Below, in pieces: positions 55,859 to 63,937 of a stretch of DNA of 64,000 bases. Source of the stretch: Tridacna crocea (lineage: Eukaryota > Mollusca > Bivalvia > Cardiida > Cardiidae). The notes beneath the pieces were generated by a model, which did no database searches, was not told where the DNA came from, and worked only from the letters and a program-made list of their open reading frames with translations. Position numbers and translations under genes: made by a program. Each line of letters opens with the position of its first letter. Positions within the stretch are counted from its first letter, which is position 1. The DNA is taken from the NCBI GenBank assembly GCA_943736015.1, contig OX031058.1:4107001-4171000 (forward strand). The letters run 5' to 3'.

Positions 55859-56311
55859 CTCCTCCGTATCCAGTGTGGTGGATGATCTTACTGTTTTACT
55901 TCGCTCAAATGCCAACCAGCATGACCTGAAATGCGCGAAATATCATTACAAAATGGAATTTCTTCGTCAAAAGGCAAGTAAGATTGGACAATAATTTTAT
56001 CATCTATATAAATCATGCTCAAATAATTAATTTCAAAAGTTTCAAGTATTAACCTAATTGACTTTTGAGAGTACGAATGTTTTCTACCTTTCTAAATTCC
56101 GAAATTCGCGCAACTTAGCTCGCGATCACCAAACGTTTGAAGAGGGGTACTTGTTTTGTGCCATCTACGTCCCGTAGTCGAAATATCCTATACATGTCCC
56201 CGATAGTGGTAGAATCCTCCTCTTTGACAACGTGATCTTACCTCACTGATCAATCTTGATTCTTTGCAAAGCCTGTGTGTTATGCTTTCTTTTAGTTCTT
56301 CATCTTTTCTT

Positions 56312-56520
56312 TCAACAAGAGGGCCAAGGTGGCCCTGGGTCACTCACATGAATTTTTGAAAGGACCACAACCAACTTTTTTAAAGTATTGAAATTTTGGG
56401 CACAATATTATAATTTGTTTTTGAAAGTATTGAAGTTTTGGAAACAAAATCATTATTTTGTCAATCGATTTCGAAAAGGTCAGCCTTGAAAATCATTTAA
56501 AAATCTGTCACCACTCCTAC
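56312..56520 (+). mobile_element. Helentron-like 5' end fragment
   Basis: CAACAAGAGGGCCAAGGTGG is followed by GTCACTCACATGAATTTTTG. It resembles the start of the element at 21661. No 3' end follows. Confidence 0.5.
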
Positions 56521-56650
56521 AATCATCACCACAGTGCTTTCCCCAGTGCTTGCATACTAGTGCTTCTCACTGCATAAGAAAATTTTGACATCGCGCCCAA
56601 CTTTCTACTTGTTCACATTTTTCATTGATCATTTGGGTTTTGTGGTTCAT

Positions 56651-56792
56651 GTTGTTGGACTCACGACCAGATGCTTGGCTAACTCAGGCTGTAGAGCTGC
56701 AGTACATGTATTAATTTTCGGGGGGGGGGGGGGTTCATACTTTTGACCCCTGCGTTGGGCAGACTTTTCTACCTTGATTTACCTCATGGGTA
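56651..56792 (+). mobile_element. Degenerate copy of the same SINE
   Basis: GACTCACGACCAGATGCTTG and CTAACTCAGGCTGTAGAGCT match the SINE head, followed by a run of about 14 G and the TACCTTGATTTACCTCAT tail. Confidence 0.5.
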
Positions 56793-57073
56793 TGAAATTT
56801 TGCAAAATGCATATATTTTGAATATATCATATGTCAAAACTTGTATGTTTTTTTTTTTGCGGTTTTCAAAATTGTGTTCGATTAGAGAAAAGAACTGTTT
56901 ACAAACATATGAACTCTTAAAGACAGTAATAATCATCAAGCACACACAAAACAAATCGCCTAGCTACATGGACACACTACACTGACGTTCACTTCTTTCT
57001 GTCCTGTTTTATGCACTTGAGATCGTTTAACATAAATTTCCTCTGAACTACGTTTCAAAGTGAAAAATCTCTA

Positions 57074-57411
57074 ATGATGACCGTTTGTAACTTGAAGACT
57101 TTGACTGTGCTAGCAGTTCTGGTTGCTCTTTCTGCGATTCTGTACAGAAAGCGGACGAGTGATATGTCGAGAGAAAAACTAGACGACGTTCTAAGGGGGT
57201 TACTCCGGGCAGAGAAAAAAGTTGGTGTAGATAAAAATACTAGGATTGCGTTAGGATTCGGTGGATGCGAGGACATCTTTGTGAATGCCATGGAGGTTCT
57301 TGAGAAGCTAAATTACTCTGTTCCATATCCAGAACATTTAGACAACATTATTACAGAGACGGATTTCTCCAAAATGTTTGCATACTTCTTTGGATATGGG
57401 GCTGCAGCAGA
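57074..57411 (+). CDS. ADPGK: ADPGK exon 1
   Basis: 338 nt, ends in phase 2 at GCAGA/GTATGT. It holds the hydrophobic N-terminus, a basic linker, and IALGFGGCEDIFVNAMEVL, the nucleoside-kinase-like first strand. It ends FFGYGAAA, matching vertebrate FMGKGAAAE. The start could be either of two adjacent ATGs (57074 or 57077); I took the first. A family A MITE starts about 60 bases after the donor. Confidence 0.9.
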
Positions 57412-60400
57412 GTATGTTTTAATCCTAAAGATACACTTTACAGTACAGCAGATCAGTAAACTTGTCCAAATTTTAACTCTTTACCAAACAGCAAAATCTC
57501 AGGCTGGTCCAAATTCAAAGCATTTGCAGATGACAAAGTAAACGGTGCTCAAAAACAAAATTTGTTGTGGTAAAGGTAGAAAACACTGCGGGAAAAGGAG
57601 AAAATGCTGGTTACCAGCATTTTCTCCTTTTCCCACAATATTTTCAAATGGATTTTTCTTCAAAACTTTGGATTGTGTGTGGTAAAGAGTTAAATCATTT
57701 GTAGACAACATCGTAAATGTTGTTGTTGACACTGGGTGAACTTATGACCAGATGCCTGGCTAGCTCAGTTGGTAGAGCTGAGGCTGAGGTATTACAGGGA
57801 AAAATTTTAGCACTCGCCCACTCGCCCAGGGCGACTAGAAAATCGGCTTGGCGAGCCGAAAATTCCCAGCAGGGGCCCAGGTGGCAATCCCAAAAAAAAG
57901 GACATTTTTCAAATTCATTAAATTTTTGACAGAATAGTGACCAAAGTCAAGTTTCTGTCTAGTTTATTATTCAAATTCGATGAGATTCGCGTATTTCTGA
58001 ACCTAATATTGTATCATTTATGGTATTTCTTTTTTGCCGGATGTTTACTTGTATTTGGCTGGTTCTCAATTACTGCATGCGCATCTCACGGAGAATTACA
58101 GGCAACTCGTCCAAAGATAACTCGCCCAACAGTTAGTCAACTCGCCCCAAATTAAAGACAACTCGCTTAAATTATAAAACTAAAAGTAAAATCGGACTCA
58201 CCCATAGATTGGGAAACATCTCGCCTATAATTCAAATGACAACTCGCCCAAGTCCAGAAGTCATCGAAATTCTCAGCCCAAACATGTCCGGGCGTATTGT
58301 CCTTGGGGTAAATTGTCCTGCACTCCTTGCTGATACCATGAAGCCGGGAAAAACTGAAAATAAAATCAGACTCGCCAATAGATTGGGAGAACATCTCGCC
58401 CATTTTATCTTCCCCTATCGATAATCCATTTTGGCTTCGGTAAGCTGGGCCCCTGGATTTTGGGCTGGGCCCTTGGATTTTTTAAGTTGGGGGCCCAGGT
58501 GGCAACCAGAGGAAAGAAGTTAGTCTTTTTCCCTGTATTAGTAGTCTGGGTGGTCGTGGGTGTAGGTCCTACGTCTGGCTAACCTTTTTGCCTTGATTTA
58601 CTTCATTGGTGAGATGGAAAACAAAATCAGGAGGGGGGAATATTGTCGTTGACTTTGGATGGACTCACGACCAGATGCCTGGCTAGCTCAGTTGACAGAG
58701 CTGCGTACTAGTGTTCCAGGGGTCATGAGTTTGAGTCTCACATCAGGCATACTCTTCTTGCTTGATTTACTTTATAGATGTAGCTCAAATGATGGAGGTC
58801 TGCCTTCAGAGGGTAGAAAAAATTATGGGAAATGGAGAAAACGCTGCTTACCAACATTCATATATCATTTTCCCAAAATCAATTAACCTTTTACCACACA
58901 ATGATGACTTCAGATGACCCTTGGAAAGAAGCCTTTTGAAAACATTGTGGCAAAAGGAGAAAATGCTGGTAACCAGCATTTTCTCCTTTTCCAACAGTGC
59001 TTTCTACCCTATCAATAAACAATTGCATCATTTAAGTCACATTGGAATTGTTGTTCTGGACAGGACTAAATTTTGTTGTCTGGTAAAGCTCGGCTTATTT
59101 GTTTGCAGGAGATATGTAGAAAATCAAACCTTATTCAACGAAGTCGCAAAAGCATCAAGAGAAGCTCAGAGTGCTAGACTTGCACTTGGAGGCAATGCAC
59201 CGGCTATGGCTCGAAGAATGGCTATGGAAGGAGCTGAAGTACTTCTGGCAGCAAGGTTTACAGAGGAAACATTGAAGTCCTTACCTGACTCAGTAGAAGG
59301 TAACCAACTACTATGAGAAAGTTTGTTTCATTTTACTTTCAGCTCGGCTCTCTTAGCCCAACTGAGCACAAAGCGCAAGTGAGTGTTTATGATCATGCTA
59401 TTTTGTAAAGGGTGCTATCTTCGTCAGAGGGTCAAAAATTAACTTTTGTGCACTCTTAAGATCGTATTTTCAGTCTCATACTCATGAAACTTCGTCAGAG
59501 TGTTTGTCTTGATAAAGTCTAGGACAAGTTAGAAATTGGGTCATGTAAGTTCAAAAGGTAAGTCACTGATTGAAATCTGAGGAAAATCTTTTGTGCACTG
59601 CAGAAGGCACATTTCAAGCCCAATAGTCAGGAAACATGATTGGAAAATGTGTCTTTTACTATCTTGGCCAAGTTTGAAACTTTGAAACTGGATCAAATTA
59701 TGTCAAAAAGTAGGTCACTGGGCCAAATTTTATGAAGACCCTGATTGATAATAATGAAATAGACAGTTTGGGGATACCAGAGTAGACAGCAAGAAAAATT
59801 TAGATGTGAAAAAGTAGGAACTTCAGTCTTTTCTAAACAATAAAATTTAAGACTGTACAAAATTGAAATAAATGTACCTTAAAGGTGGCCCTTCAGAATT
59901 TGGGACGAAAATTTTACAAAATTACAAAAATATCATCCTTATACATGTACTCCCAAAGCCTTATAATCGTCATTCATAAAACCGCAGTAGTCGAAAACCA
60001 TCTGACAACACGAGAAATTAGAGATATACTACGGCCAAGGTCGACATCGACGGGAAACACGTTCTATTTTTACATGAACAACTCGCTCATTGACATACTG
60101 GAAATACACAGACGAAGCTTCAAACATAGCGTCCGAAGAAAATATTAAAAATAATTACATATTGGTTATGTAATGGAATTTAAGCATCATTAGTCACGTG
60201 CCAGTCACTTAATATTCCCACAATGCATTTTTTTTATTTTTGGCGCGAAGTCTAAAAATAGCTTAAGAGGCTACGTAGCCTTTTAAGGGAATACCATCAA
60301 AAAATTTTTTTTTGGTAATTTTATGATTCTTAATTATTGATGATTTGGATTTTTTTTTTTTCATATAAATTTCGGTGATATGTATATTTTTTGATTTGGT

Positions 60401-63400
60401 GTGATGTGAAATTTCTAAGTACCCACCTTTAAATGATGATGTTTGCCAAAATTTGTGTGGTAAGGACTTACGTGCAAATTCTGTTGAAAGCTAGGTGTAA
60501 GGACCTCTTAAGAAGTGAAGAAGTTGTATATCTCTCCTAGACTGTGCAAGTACATTTAAGTCTTTACCAGCCGACAAAATTTTAGACCGGTCCAAATTGA
60601 AAGCATTTGCAGATGTCAAAATAGAAGAAATTTGTATTGGATGGAGTAGAAAATGTGGAAAAAGGAGAAAGTGCTGGTTACCAGCATTTCTCCTATTCCC
60701 ACAATGTTTTCTACCCTTTCCAAATCAAATTGCAATTTTTGATTCACATTTATTTGGTCGTCTGCAAATGCTTTCAATTTGGACTAGCCCAAAATTTTGT
60801 CATTTGGTAAATAGATTTTAGTTCAAAAACTTATCAGATGTACAACCTGCAGACAACAGTTTCTTGGCAATGGTACATCAGATCTTATTGTCATTATAAC
60901 TATATATAATCAGACATTTGTGTATGGAATTTTGGCTGGTAGAGTATAAACTTTAAATGAGATCAATTTTTGAAAGGATAGAAAATGATGTAACCCATTA
61001 CCACACAATCCTGACTTTTAACAACCCTGAAAAAGAAGCCTTTTAAAAACATGGTAGGAAAAGGAGAAAATGCTGGTAACCAGCATTTTCTTCTTTTCCC
61101 ACAATGTTTTCTACCCTTCCCAAGACAAATTTTAACTTTTGAGCCTTACTTACATTGTCGTCTGCAAATGCTTTCACTTTGGACTGGTCTACAATTTTGT
61201 TGTTAGATAAGAAGTAAAGGAAAAAATACTGGTAACTTGGATTCTCTCCTTTTCCCCAAACATTTTCAAAAGCCTTCTCCCGTAAGGTTGCTGAATCTCA
61301 GGGCTGTGTAATTAACCCATTACCACACAATCCCTACTTTTGACGCCCCTGAGAAAGAAGCCTTTAGAAAACATTGTGGGAAAAGGAGAAAATGCTGGTA
61401 ACCAGCATTTTCTCCTTTTCCCACAATGTTTTCTACCCTTCACAAAACAAATTTCTAATTTTCAGTCACTTTTATTTTGTCGTCTGCAAAATGCTTTCAG
61501 TTTGGACCAGTCTAAAATATTGTCGTTTGGTAATGGGTTAACCCTTTACCATATATTTTGGAGTTTTAACCTTGAGAAAGAAATCTTTTTAAAAGCATTT
61601 TCCCTCACAGGCTTCTAATCAGTTGAAGGTAATTTTAATTTGAACCACGTTTGATTTGTCGTCTGCATATGCTTTGAATTTTGACTAGTCTAAAATTTTG
61701 TCTTGAGGTGAATAGTGAAAGGAAAAATAGACAACAAAAAACTAGAATGACAACTGAAATAATAGAGTAATCATCATCCAGCAGAGCTCCAGATAAGAGG
61801 GAGTGATGGTATTCTAAATCCATTATTTCTCCTTGGACCCTATGTTGTAGGTACTCATTAGAATCGTCTCGATGAGACGATTCTAATGAGTACCCGCAAC
61901 AGTGGGTTCAGTGGAGAATGATAAGTATTTTCAATTTTGAAATCGAAATTACTCCAACTATCTGGAGCTCTGATCCTCCTTTATCCACTTAGTCCCAGAG
62001 TAAAATGAAAAAAAATCACATGTATTTGTTTTCTTTTATTGTAGTTGTTGGGAAAGCAGCCAGTGAGAATGACCTGCACATAATTTTGGAGTATGCTGCT
62101 GGCACTACCTGGGGGAACCTTACAGCAAGTCGAGCCAACAGGTATCTTCTTATGTTTCTTTTTAACACTTCACCTCATGATGGCAAGTCCTGAAACAACA
62201 GTGAAGAAACTTAAGAATTTATTGTGGTTGTGGAAAGGAGGAAATGCTGATCACCAAGTTGGGTTTCCCGAAGCAATTGTTTAGCCCATTACCATATATT
62301 CCTGACTTTTAATGACCCTGAGAAAGAAGCCTTTTGAAAACATAGTGGGGAAAGGAGAAAATGCTGGTAACCAGCATTTTCTTCTTTTCCCACAATGTTT
62401 TATACCCTATCAATAAACAATTGCACCATTTGAGCTACCCTATCAATAAACAATTGCACCATTTGAGCTACATTGAAATTGTGGTCTGCAAATGCTTTCA
62501 ATTTGGACAGGGCTAAAATTTTGTCTTCTGGTAAAGGGTTTAGCATATTTTCTGACTTTCCGCATTCTTTTCCCCACAATCTCAAGTTCAATGACCCTGA
62601 GAGAATAAACTTTAGAAAACATTTAGGCAGACAATCAATTTCAATAACATTTTTAAATGGTCCTCTCCATATCTTGTCAATGTGGTCATGTTAAAAATTT
62701 AGACGTTATATAAAAAGCCAACCCTTTTCTACACAATCCCAAATTTAAAGACACAAATAAAGAAGCTTTGAAAATATTGTAGATGTGGAAAGAGGAGAAC
62801 GCACTGGTCATTTGCATTCCCTTCTTTTCCCACAATGTTTTCTGTTTTCTAACCTACCAGAGATCTACAGTTCATTTGTATTAAAATTAGAATTTGTCAT
62901 CCGTAGTTTCTGGTACTATGAATTTGGAAGAGTCAGCTGTTTACTGTCTGGGAAAGGGTAAGTGTGTTGTCTGGGCATGTCATATTCTTCGAAGATTTGA
63001 CCTGTTTTATATGATGCATCACTCTCCCTGATATTGGCGAGATTGTAGTAATACAAAAGCATAGAAAAGTAGTCCGGTTCTGTAACCAGGGTCAGTATTC
63101 ACCAACCATTCTTAAGAACGTTCTTGGTCTTATTCTTCAAGATTTCCTGACTGTGAAAGAAACAGAAATTCTGATTGGCTAAACCAAATGGTTTAGCCAA
63201 TCAGAAATTCTGTTACTTTCATAATGACAAAATTCTGGAGAATAAGACTAAGAATGTTCTTAAGAACGGTTGGTGAATATGGACCCAGGATGCCCAAACT
63301 AGATAGATGGTATTTTTTTAGAAAGCCATCTAGTGGGAAATAATGAGGGCAAGTGGATGAAAGGAGGAAGTGCTGGTTACCAGCATTTTCTCCTTTCCCA

Positions 63401-63696
63401 CAATGTTTTCTATCTTCTTATGAGAAAATCTCACCATTTGAGCCACATTTTATTTGTTGTCGCAAATGCTTTCAATTTAGGTGGCTAAAAAATTCTGTCT
63501 ATTTGTAAAGGTTCAAACCCCCTTATGTCAGAGCATGGTTCACACATATTTATTTACAGATTTATCGTACACAATGACAAAAATAACCCTCACCTGGACA
63601 CATTGGAGGATCTAGAAATGGCCCTGCCTAACTTCAACCCAACAGTCCTTGTTGTTGGTGGACTGCAAATGATGGACAATTTCCCGTTTAAAGATG
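57074..63696 (+). CDS. ADPGK: ADPGK, ADP-dependent glucokinase (first 4 exons; 3' part beyond the right edge)
   Basis: ADPGK phosphorylates glucose with ADP as donor and belongs to the ribokinase-like superfamily; the animal enzyme is ER-associated. Four exons with GT/AG borders join in frame for about 254 codons. An N-terminal hydrophobic segment (LTVLAVLVALSAIL) followed by RKR fits a signal anchor. Family landmarks in order are ALGFGGCEDIF, FFGYGAAAE, LALGGNAPAMARRM, DLHIILEYAAGTTWG with ASRANR, and FNPTVLVVGGLQMMDN, each with a clear counterpart in vertebrate ADPGK. The C-terminal catalytic GXGD region lies beyond the window, so I cannot say whether the enzyme is intact. Introns contain MITEs, a SINE split by a hAT-like element, and other repeats. 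Confidence 0.93.
57473..57693 (+). mobile_element. MITE family A, plus-type
   Basis: Complete, with TTAA at both ends, 61 bases after ADPGK exon 1. Confidence 0.85.
57730..58620 (+). mobile_element. tRNA-derived SINE copy, interrupted by the hAT-like element
   Basis: The left part carries CCTGGCTAGCTCAGTTGG, a pol III A-box-like tRNA head. The right part (58541 on) continues TAGTCTGGGTGG and ends with the TTGCCTTGATTTACTTCAT tail shared with the copies at 56651 and 58645. It lies in ADPGK intron 1. Confidence 0.6.
57795..58535. mobile_element. CAGGGAAAAA-ended hAT-like element inserted in a SINE
   Basis: Ends CAGGGAAAAATTTTAG and AGTCTTTTTCCCTG, flanked by TATTA (57790-57794, 58536-58540). 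The interior repeats the motif AACTCGCCCA. A 16-bp direct repeat GGGGCCCAGGTGGCAA occurs near 57872 and 58490, close to each end. The flanks join into a tRNA-derived SINE. Confidence 0.7.
58645..58790 (+). mobile_element. tRNA-derived SINE copy
   Basis: CCAGATGCCTGGCTAGCTCA (A box) is followed about 50 bases later by GAGTTTGAGTCTCAC (B-box-like), then TTGCTTGATTTACTTTAT. This is the least broken head of its family here. Confidence 0.62.
58883..59089 (-). mobile_element. MITE family A, minus-type
   Basis: Complete left end; the right end runs into the polypyrimidine region of the ADPGK exon 2 acceptor. A decayed half copy lies at 58810-58880. Confidence 0.8.
59109..59299 (+). CDS. ADPGK: ADPGK exon 2
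   Basis: 191 nt, phase 2 to phase 1. It encodes RYVENQTLFNEVAKASREA and LALGGNAPAMARRMAMEG then AEVLLAARF, matching vertebrate RFFSDKETFHDIAQVA and VGGNAALIGQKFA. GGNA is the substrate-binding signature. The acceptor TTTGCAG lies only about 20 bases beyond the end of a MITE. Confidence 0.93.
59331..59775 (-). mobile_element. Helentron-like core fragment, minus orientation
   Basis: On the minus strand GCACTTGCGCTTTGTGCTCA resembles the terminal motif. The rest repeats phrases such as TCAGTGACTTACC and CTGACGAAGTTTCATGAGT, like the 145-bp core at 39-41 kb. It lies in ADPGK intron 2. Confidence 0.45.
59879..60432. mobile_element. TTAAAGGTGG-ended DNA element
   Basis: TTAAAGGTGG at 59879 and CCACCTTTAA at 60423-60432 are inverted ends with a TTAA border. 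The 554-bp interior holds an 87-codon frame (59885-60148) that resembles no protein I know. TTAA-type superfamily by inference. Confidence 0.58.
60556..60815. mobile_element. Symmetrical MITE family A element (two identical-type arms)
   Basis: Both arms are of the AAATTTTAGAC..CCAAATTGAAAGCATTTGC type, one in each orientation, around GTGCTGGTTACCAGCA. Normal copies have two different arms, so the element is close to one long inverted repeat. Confidence 0.78.
60990..61208 (-). mobile_element. MITE family A, minus-type
   Basis: Complete centre; both terminal TTAAs decayed. Confidence 0.78.
61213..61315 (+). mobile_element. MITE family A, half copy
   Basis: The right half of a plus-type copy (AATACTGGTAACTTGGATT onward), ending in the TTAA where the next copy starts. 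Confidence 0.62.
61312..61541 (-). mobile_element. MITE family A, minus-type
   Basis: Complete, perfect centre; TTAA shared with neighbours on both sides. Confidence 0.87.
61538..61720 (-). mobile_element. MITE family A deletion derivative
   Basis: Arms clear (TTTGATTTGTCGTCTGCATA); the palindrome is absent. Confidence 0.68.
61785..61985 (+). mobile_element. Family D repeat with an inserted perfect hairpin
   Basis: GCTCCAGATAAGAGGGAGTG and ATTCTAAATCCATTATTTCT align with 46570-46740. The copy contains an extra 45-bp palindrome at 61850-61894. Confidence 0.62.
61850..61894. repeat. Perfect 21-bp hairpin
   Basis: GGTACTCATTAGAATCGTCTC is followed by GAT and then its exact complement, giving a 21-bp perfect stem and 3-base loop. 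Confidence 0.92.
62045..62141 (+). CDS. ADPGK: ADPGK exon 3
   Basis: 97 nt, phase 1 to phase 2. It encodes ENDLHIILEYAAGTTWGN then LTASRANR, matching vertebrate [25 protein letters not shown]. Acceptor TTGTAG, donor ACAG/GTATCT. Confidence 0.95.
62281..62543 (-). mobile_element. MITE family A with an internal 37-bp tandem duplication
   Basis: TACCCTATCAATAAACAATT plus GCACCATTTGAGC occurs twice in a row (62403-62470). Otherwise complete. Confidence 0.78.
62560..62960. mobile_element. Decayed MITE family A remnants
   Basis: Two blurred copies: CACAATCTCAAGTTCAATGA (62573) and CACAATCCCAAATTTAAAGA (62732), the second with a broken stem AACGCACTGGTCATTTGC. Confidence 0.45.
63088..63293. mobile_element. 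MITE with long TIRs
   Basis: GTATTCACCAACCATTCTTA then AGAACGTTCTTGGTCTTATTC at the left is inverted at the right (GAATAAGACTAAGAATG..GGTTGGTGAATATGGACC). The centre CTGATTGGCTAAACCAAATG is also palindromic, so most of the 200 bp can fold. Confidence 0.82.
63350..63515 (-). mobile_element. MITE family A, partial
   Basis: Centre GTGCTGGTTACCAGCAT and the right arm to GCTTTCAATTTAGG; no left end. About 45 bases upstream of ADPGK exon 4. Confidence 0.65.
63560..63696 (+). CDS. ADPGK: ADPGK exon 4 (last in the window)
   Basis: 137 nt, phase 2 to phase 1. It encodes RFIVHNDKNNPHLDTLEDL and NPTVLVVGGLQMMDN, matching vertebrate RFIFSHDLSN and PDLVVLSGLHMMEG. Donor GATG/GTAGGT. Confidence 0.93.
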
Positions 63697-63728
63697 GTAG
63701 GTCTAGTCCTCTTTCAATCTTTAATTTC

Positions 63729-63937
63729 TTAACTTTTTACCAAACTACAAAATTTTTTGACTGGACCAAATTCAAAGCGATCACCAATTTCAAATGTTGC
63801 TAAAATCATTATATCTGTCTGTGTTAGAGTAGAAAACTTATTGGAAAAAAAGAAAACGCTGGGTTCACCATTTTTCCAAAATATTTCAAAAGTCTTTTTC
63901 TGGTAGGGTCATTAGCTGCTTTTGCTTTGGAGGGTTA
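63729..63937 (+). mobile_element. MITE family A, plus-type, decayed centre
   Basis: TTAA at both ends; the centre has decayed to AACGCTGGGTTCACCATTT. It starts 33 bases after ADPGK exon 4. Confidence 0.75.

Larger units (their letters stand above)
55859..57073. promoter_or_regulatory. ANAPC1-ADPGK head-to-head intergenic region (putative divergent promoter)
   Basis: About 1.2 kb separates the two start codons, so both promoters and 5' UTRs must lie here or in upstream untranslated exons. It also holds a Helentron-like 5' fragment (from 56312), a SINE fragment (about 56650-56790) and a G run near 56720. I see no convincing TATA box or CpG-dense block. The promoter role is inferred from position only. 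Confidence 0.4.

Noticed and set aside
54353..54658. 101-codon frame inside the 1.65-kb transposon
   Set aside because: No transposase motif; the opposite strand also has an open frame over the same bases, typical of non-coding sequence with biased composition.
58665..58745. tRNA gene
   Set aside because: A- and B-box-like motifs are present, but the cloverleaf is not intact, the copy recurs twice nearby with a shared tail, and a SINE explains it better.
61340..61618. Recurring small frames encoding ENIVGKGENAGNQHFLLFPQ-like peptides throughout the window
   Set aside because: They are translations of the family A MITE hairpin in different copies and orientations, not a protein family.
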